A stretch of 9,101 nt of DNA from NCBI GenBank assembly GCA_946403735.1, contig CAMJAZ010000039.1:1-9101 (forward strand). Reading direction: 5' to 3'. A program made the translations under genes and the position numbers. Below the pieces are notes generated by a model. The model had not been told where the DNA came from. It saw only the letters and a program-made list of their open reading frames with translations, and ran no database searches. Below are positions 6,283 to 9,101 of the stretch, piece after piece (the stretch's first letter is position 1; every line of letters begins with the position of its first letter). This DNA is from an uncultured Selenomonadales bacterium. Lineage in GTDB: Bacteria > Bacillota > Negativicutes > Selenomonadales > Selenomonadaceae.

Positions 6283-7210
6283 AGTTGACCCTTTCGTATA
6301 TGATAGCTTGCAGGTTGTAGGTTTCAGCTTGCAGGTTTTTATTTTCGATACAAATAAATTCGCCGTCGAAGTTGGGAAAGTTTACGTCAGAAATTTTTTC
6401 AGCATCAACTACCGTCAAATAAATTTTCGTCGCATAAGGTAAAAGTTCGTTGAAAATTTTTTCTCCGCCTATAACAAAATTATTTTCAGCGCTTAAAAGT
6501 TCCCAAAGTTCATTGACGCTGTGAACAATTTCTGCGCCGTCAATTTTATCAACACTGCGCGAAAAAATAATACTTCTGCGCGAATCCAGCGGCTTGCCAT
6601 TTGGAAAAGTTTGCAAAGTTTTTCTGCCGTAAATTACGGTATGATTCAGCGTCAACGCACGAAAATTTTTCAAGTCTTCACTGATTCTGAAAAGTAAGTC
6701 GCCTTTGTAGCCAATGCCAAAATTTTTATCGACGCAAGCAATTAAAGTTAGATTAAAATCAATCGGACTGCCGAAAATTTTTTTTACTTTGTCGCCGCGC
6801 AGATTGAACTTTATCGGCGAAATTTCTGCAAGCGGTATCATTGCAAAATCCCGTTCGTATAAAAATTTATGCGGTACGATTAAGTGTTCAGAATTTATTT
6901 TCAGCCCGTCAATTAATAAGATGTCAATGTCGATTAGCCGTGCCGCCCAGTGTTCGTGACGTACTGTTTCAATTTCGGTTTCAATTTTTTGTAACTCGTC
7001 AAGAAGTTCAAGCGGAGCAAGTGACGTTTTAATTTTTACTGCCGCGTTGATGAAGTCAGGCTGATTCGTGACGCCCCAAGCCGCCGTTTCATAAAATGAC
7101 GATACGCGCAGAAGTTTGACGTTGGAAAGATTTTTTATTCGTTCAATGGCAATGCGAAGATTTTTTACGCGGTCGCCTAAATTTGCGCCAAGTCCTAAAT
7201 AAACTATCAT
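6272..7210 (-). CDS. bifunctional HPPK-DHFR fusion (FolK-FolA)
   Basis: One continuous 312-residue frame joins two folate enzymes. Residues 1 to about 140 are HPPK (FolK), which transfers pyrophosphate from ATP to 6-hydroxymethyl-dihydropterin; LGLGANLGDR is at the N terminus and HWAARLIDIDIL (87-98) fits the HPPK signature with Mg ligands Asp94 and Asp96. Residues about 152-312 are dihydrofolate reductase: LIACVDKNFGIG (156-167), catalytic acid Asp179 in FRISEDL, YGRKT (194-198) and the FVIGGEKIF cofactor loop (245-253). No start codon with a ribosome site lies between the halves, so this is a true fusion. The C terminus is odd: NLQAETY (292-298) is followed at once by NLQAIIY (299-305), encoded by 7-bp DNA repeats. 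The start overlaps the folB stop as ATGA. Both activities look intact. Confidence 0.93.
   Translation of the reverse strand: MIVYLGLGANLGDRVKNLRIAIERIKNLSNVKLLRVSSFYETAAWGVTNQPDFINAAVKIKTSLAPLELLDELQKIETEIETVRHEHWAARLIDIDILLIDGLKINSEHLIVPHKFLYERDFAMIPLAEISPIKFNLRGDKVKKIFGSPIDFNLTLIACVDKNFGIGYKGDLLFRISEDLKNFRALTLNHTVIYGRKTLQTFPNGKPLDSRRSIIFSRSVDKIDGAEIVHSVNELWELLSAENNFVIGGEKIFNELLPYATKIYLTVVDAEKISDVNFPNFDGEFICIENKNLQAETYNLQAIIYERVNYGQ
6301..6342. repeat. heptamer tandem repeat inside the folK-folA coding region
   Basis: Four clear 7-bp units at 6308-6335 (TTGCAGG, TTGTAGG, TTTCAGC, TTGCAGG) with a weaker unit on each side. They lie within the reading frame of the DHFR domain near its C terminus. 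Three units are 21 bp, so the frame is kept and the protein repeats every seven residues (NLQAETY, NLQAIIY). Confidence 0.75.
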
Positions 7211-7569
7211 CTTGCACGAAAAATTTTGACGGCAACGTCTTTATACGTCATTGGCAACGGTGCATTCGGCTTGTGCAAAGTTACAGTTAAGCTATCGACT
7301 TTTTCAAATTCGGCTAAAATTTTCGCGGCAAGGTCTTCAGCAACGGTTTCAATCAACTTGCGCGGAGTACCGCCGACAATCTTTTCAACCAATAAAATAA
7401 CTTGCGCGTAGTCAACAGTGTCGTCGTAGCTGTCACTTTTTCCAACTTTCGACAAATCTAAATTTAATTCAAGGTCAACGTAAAATTTTTGTCCAAGTTT
7501 TTGTTCCTCAACACTGCAACCGTGACGCCCAAAAACTTCAATTCCAGTTAAAATTATTTTGTCACTCAT
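7207..7569 (-). CDS. folB: dihydroneopterin aldolase FolB
   Basis: Cleaves 7,8-dihydroneopterin to 6-hydroxymethyl-dihydropterin and glycolaldehyde, the step just before HPPK, which is encoded next. From the chosen start the protein is 120 residues. Catalytic Glu22, Tyr54 and Lys100 fall at the S. aureus FolB numbering, in EEQKLGQ, DYAQV and LHKPNAP. An upstream in-frame ATG (7578) directly abuts the ribosome site AAAGGA, with no spacing; the ATG at 7569 sits 9 nt from it and gives the usual MSDKI-type N terminus, so I prefer it. The stop overlaps the next start by 4 bp (ATGA). First gene of its operon, behind a near-consensus promoter. Confidence 0.95.
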   Translation of the reverse strand: MSDKIILTGIEVFGRHGCSVEEQKLGQKFYVDLELNLDLSKVGKSDSYDDTVDYAQVILLVEKIVGGTPRKLIETVAEDLAAKILAEFEKVDSLTVTLHKPNAPLPMTYKDVAVKIFRAR

Positions 7570-7602
7570 ATTAACCATTCCTTTGTATGAATTTTAAATG
7601 GG

Positions 7603-7632
7603 ATTATATCAAACTGAAAATTTTTCTGTCAA
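7603..7632 (-). promoter_or_regulatory. sigma-A-type promoter of folB
   Basis: Minus-strand TTGACA (7632-7627), 18-bp spacer and TATAAT (7608-7603), both hexamers perfect, with a TG one base upstream of the -10 (extended -10). Transcription should start near 7596, giving a short leader of about 27 nt before the preferred folB ATG. Confidence 0.8.
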
Positions 7633-7699
7633 ATATTCCGTATATTTCAAGGCGGCATTTAAATTCACCTTAATAACTTACACAGAGCCAAATTTTTAT

Positions 7700-7728
7700 T
7701 TGAAGTTTTCAGCGCTATACACTATAAT
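7700..7728 (+). promoter_or_regulatory. sigma-A-type promoter of hisH
   Basis: TTGAAG (7700-7705), a 17-bp spacer and TATAAT (7723-7728). The expected start is near 7735, leaving a leader of about 115 nt before hisH. Confidence 0.75.
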
Positions 7729-7783
7729 ATTTAAAAACTTAAGGTGGGAAGATAATTTCATTTTGTTGCGGCGATATATAAAA

Positions 7784-7810
7784 GCCCTCCTAGTTGGAGG
7801 GTAAATTTTT
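7784..7810 (+). terminator. terminator-like hairpin in the hisH leader (possible attenuator)
   Basis: CCCTCC (7785-7790) pairs with GGAGGG (7796-7801) over a 5-nt loop, extended by a G-U pair, and is followed by TAAATTTTT. It lies between the hisH promoter and hisH, so it would stop transcription unless prevented. GGTGGG at 7743-7748 could pair with the left arm at five of six positions and act as an antiterminator. No T-box sequence and no His-codon leader peptide is visible. Confidence 0.55.
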
Positions 7811-7819
7811 AAGTTCAAA

Positions 7820-7835
7820 TAAAAAAATTTTTTTA
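7820..7835 (+). other. A7T7 palindrome before the hisH ribosome site
   Basis: A perfect 16-bp palindrome: T, seven A, seven T, A. It ends three bases before the hisH Shine-Dalgarno. In DNA it is a rigid, narrow-groove tract; in RNA it would be a very weak hairpin. Confidence 0.4.
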
Positions 7836-7850
7836 AAAGAGGTGAAGTTT

Positions 7851-8480
7851 ATGATTGCGATAATTGATTATGGCGTTGGCAATTTGTACAGCGTAGAAAA
7901 AGCCATATCGACAGTTGGCGGAGAAGTTATGGTGACACGTGACGCTGACGATTTAATAGACGCTGACAAATTAATTTTGCCAGGCGTCGGAGCATTTGGC
8001 GACTGTATGAAAAATCTTGAGTCGACAGGCTTAATTCCAACGATTATTGAACAAATAAAAAATGGAAAACCGCTTTTTGGAATTTGCGTAGGACTTCAAA
8101 TTTTGTTTGAAAGTAGCGAAGAAACGCCTGACGTTAAGGGCTTGGGAATTTTTAAAGGCACTGTGAAAAAAATCTGCGCGGATGGCTTAAAAATTCCGCA
8201 TATGGGCTGGAATTACGTTAAGGTCGGCAGTAAAAATTTCACGAAGTTCGGCGCGTCAAAATTTATGGCGGGCTTGAGTGCAACGCCGTACTTTTACTTT
8301 GTCCATAGCTATCACGCCGTACCTTTAGACGAAAATTTAATTGCGGCGCGAACTTATTACGGCGAAAGAATCACTGCGGCGATTGAGTACGAAAATATTT
8401 TTGCTACACAATTTCATCCTGAAAAATCTGGCGATGTTGGACTTAAAGTCTTGAAAAATTTTGTAGATTATCAACTTTAA
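7851..8480 (+). CDS. hisH: imidazole glycerol phosphate synthase, glutamine amidotransferase subunit HisH
   Basis: Class I glutaminase that feeds ammonia to HisF to make imidazole glycerol phosphate and AICAR in histidine synthesis. The 209 residues show the HisH opening IDYGVGN (5-11), PGVGAFG (44-50), nucleophile Cys79 in GICVGLQ, PHMGWN (116-121), and the His189/Glu191 pair in FHPEKSG. AGAGGTG about 6 nt before this ATG fixes the start; an in-frame TTG at 7794 lies inside a terminator hairpin and lacks a ribosome site. First gene of a rightward unit with hisA 56 bp downstream. Its 5' leader of roughly 115 nt carries a terminator-like hairpin, so it may be attenuated. Confidence 0.96.
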   Translation: MIAIIDYGVGNLYSVEKAISTVGGEVMVTRDADDLIDADKLILPGVGAFGDCMKNLESTGLIPTIIEQIKNGKPLFGICVGLQILFESSEETPDVKGLGIFKGTVKKICADGLKIPHMGWNYVKVGSKNFTKFGASKFMAGLSATPYFYFVHSYHAVPLDENLIAARTYYGERITAAIEYENIFATQFHPEKSGDVGLKVLKNFVDYQL

Positions 8481-8495
8481 ATAAAAAAAATTTTC

Positions 8496-8523
8496 TAATC
8501 CATAAAAGCTAAAAGCTAAAATT
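8496..8523. repeat. heptamer tandem repeat between hisH and hisA
   Basis: Units TAATCCA, TAAAAGC, TAAAAGC and TAAAATT in an exact 7-bp register, ending just before the hisA ribosome-binding site. The TAAAAGC unit is identical to the one repeated in the minC-minD gap, about 4.4 kb away. Confidence 0.7.
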
Positions 8524-8536
8524 GAGGTGACAACTT

Positions 8537-9101
8537 ATGATAATTTTACCCGCGATTGATATTTTAGGCGGCAAGTGTGTACGCTTAACGCAGGGAGATT
8601 ATACAAAAGAATTTACATATTCTATTTACCCCGAAGATACGGCGCTTGAGCTGCAGGACGCAGGCGCACACTTCTTGCACGTTGTCGATTTGGACGGCGC
8701 GAAAGTCGGTCATCCGATGAACATTTTCACGATAAAAAAAATTTTGGAGAATGTCACGATACCGATTGAAGTCGGCGGCGGCATTCGCAGTATGGAAGAA
8801 ATTGACATGATGCTGGATTTAGGCGTTGCACGTGTTATGGTAGGGACAGCGGCAGTTGAAAATCCTAACTTCGTACGTGAGGCGGCGGCGCAATTTGGTG
8901 ATAGAGTTATTGTAGCGATTGATGCGCGTGACGGAATTGTTGCCGTGAACGGTTGGAGTAATTCAGGCGAAATGGCGGCTGAAGAACTTGCCGCGCGTAT
9001 TGGCGATTGCGGAATTACTATGATAACTTACACTGATATTGCGCGTGACGGTATGCTAACTGGTGTCAACGTCGAAATGGTTGCCAAGATTGCTGAAAAA
9101 T
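8537..9101 (+). CDS. hisA: HisA, ProFAR isomerase (truncated by window end)
   Basis: Opens the sugar ring of ProFAR to give PRFAR, the substrate of HisF-HisH. The window holds 188 codons of a normal length of about 240; the frame is open at the right edge and the gene is not visibly damaged. Beta-barrel landmarks are present: ILPAIDI with catalytic Asp8, VVDLDGA (49-55), the phosphate-binding VGGGIR (79-84), the catalytic Asp129 in IVAIDARDG, and TDIARDG (166-172). The ATG follows GAGGTGA with good spacing. The 56-bp gap after hisH contains a heptamer array. The reference gene order hisH-hisA-hisF suggests hisF lies beyond the edge. Confidence 0.96.
   Translation, partial: MIILPAIDILGGKCVRLTQGDYTKEFTYSIYPEDTALELQDAGAHFLHVVDLDGAKVGHPMNIFTIKKILENVTIPIEVGGGIRSMEEIDMMLDLGVARVMVGTAAVENPNFVREAAAQFGDRVIVAIDARDGIVAVNGWSNSGEMAAEELAARIGDCGITMITYTDIARDGMLTGVNVEMVAKIAEK

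Noticed and set aside
7666..7746. 8-bp inverted repeat (CACCTTAA / TTAAGGTG) flanking the hisH promoter
   Set aside because: Short arms about 65 bp apart in AT-rich DNA could easily be chance.
7598..7804. 68-codon plus-strand frame in the folB-hisH spacer
   Set aside because: No ribosome site, it spans both divergent promoters, and it ends inside the terminator hairpin.
7763..7804. Histidine leader peptide starting at TTG in the hisH leader
   Set aside because: The frame contains no His codon and the nearest purine-rich site is too far upstream.
7735..7850. T-box riboswitch controlling hisH
   Set aside because: The leader is too short and I find no T-box consensus or specifier stem.
7794..7850. 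Earlier TTG start for hisH
   Set aside because: It adds 19 residues not expected in HisH and lies in the hairpin; the ATG at 7851 has a strong ribosome site.

Overview
The window looks like chromosomal DNA from a diderm Firmicute, most likely a member of the Negativicutes (Selenomonadales/Veillonellales). The reasons are: an Mla lipid transporter reduced to MlaE-MlaF-MlaD, whose MlaD is long and ends in a beta-strand-rich, Phe-terminated domain as described for Veillonella; a complete MinC-MinD-MinE division system; and AT-rich, Firmicute-style expression signals (strong Shine-Dalgarno sites, TTG starts, consensus sigma-A promoters). The taxonomic call is inference, because no rRNA or other marker gene is present.

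Layout. Nine genes lie on the minus strand, reading right to left: folB, a fused folK-folA (HPPK-DHFR), a DUF445 membrane protein, minC, minD, minE, mlaE, mlaF and mlaD. Two genes lie on the plus strand at the right end: hisH, then hisA, which is cut by the window edge. folB and hisH diverge from a shared spacer of about 280 bp. It holds a near-perfect promoter for each direction, and a terminator-like hairpin in the hisH leader.

The minus-strand genes seem to form two transcription units. folB, folK-folA and DUF445 overlap end to end (4 bp and 11 bp). A 135-bp spacer follows, with a 14-bp palindrome, a U-tract, a TATAAT box and helically phased A-tracts; it looks like a terminator combined with a fresh promoter. 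Six genes then run from minC to mlaD. The min genes place the division site. The mla genes form an inner-membrane ABC transporter with a predicted periplasm-spanning MlaD for phospholipid traffic to or from the outer membrane. The folate genes make and reduce pterin precursors, and HisH/HisA act in histidine synthesis.

The least expected feature is a set of short tandem repeats, all with a 7-bp period. They fill most gaps between genes (mlaD 3' end, mlaF-mlaD, mlaE-mlaF, minE-mlaE, minC-minD, hisH-hisA). One more set sits inside the 3' end of the folK-folA reading frame, where three 7-bp units equal seven codons and are translated as a duplicated heptapeptide. One array supplies the ribosome-binding site of mlaE, one occupies the place where mlaF's should be, and one carries both orientations of a unit and can fold into an 18-bp hairpin between minC and minD. 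No CRISPR array, insertion sequence, tRNA, rRNA or phage gene is visible.
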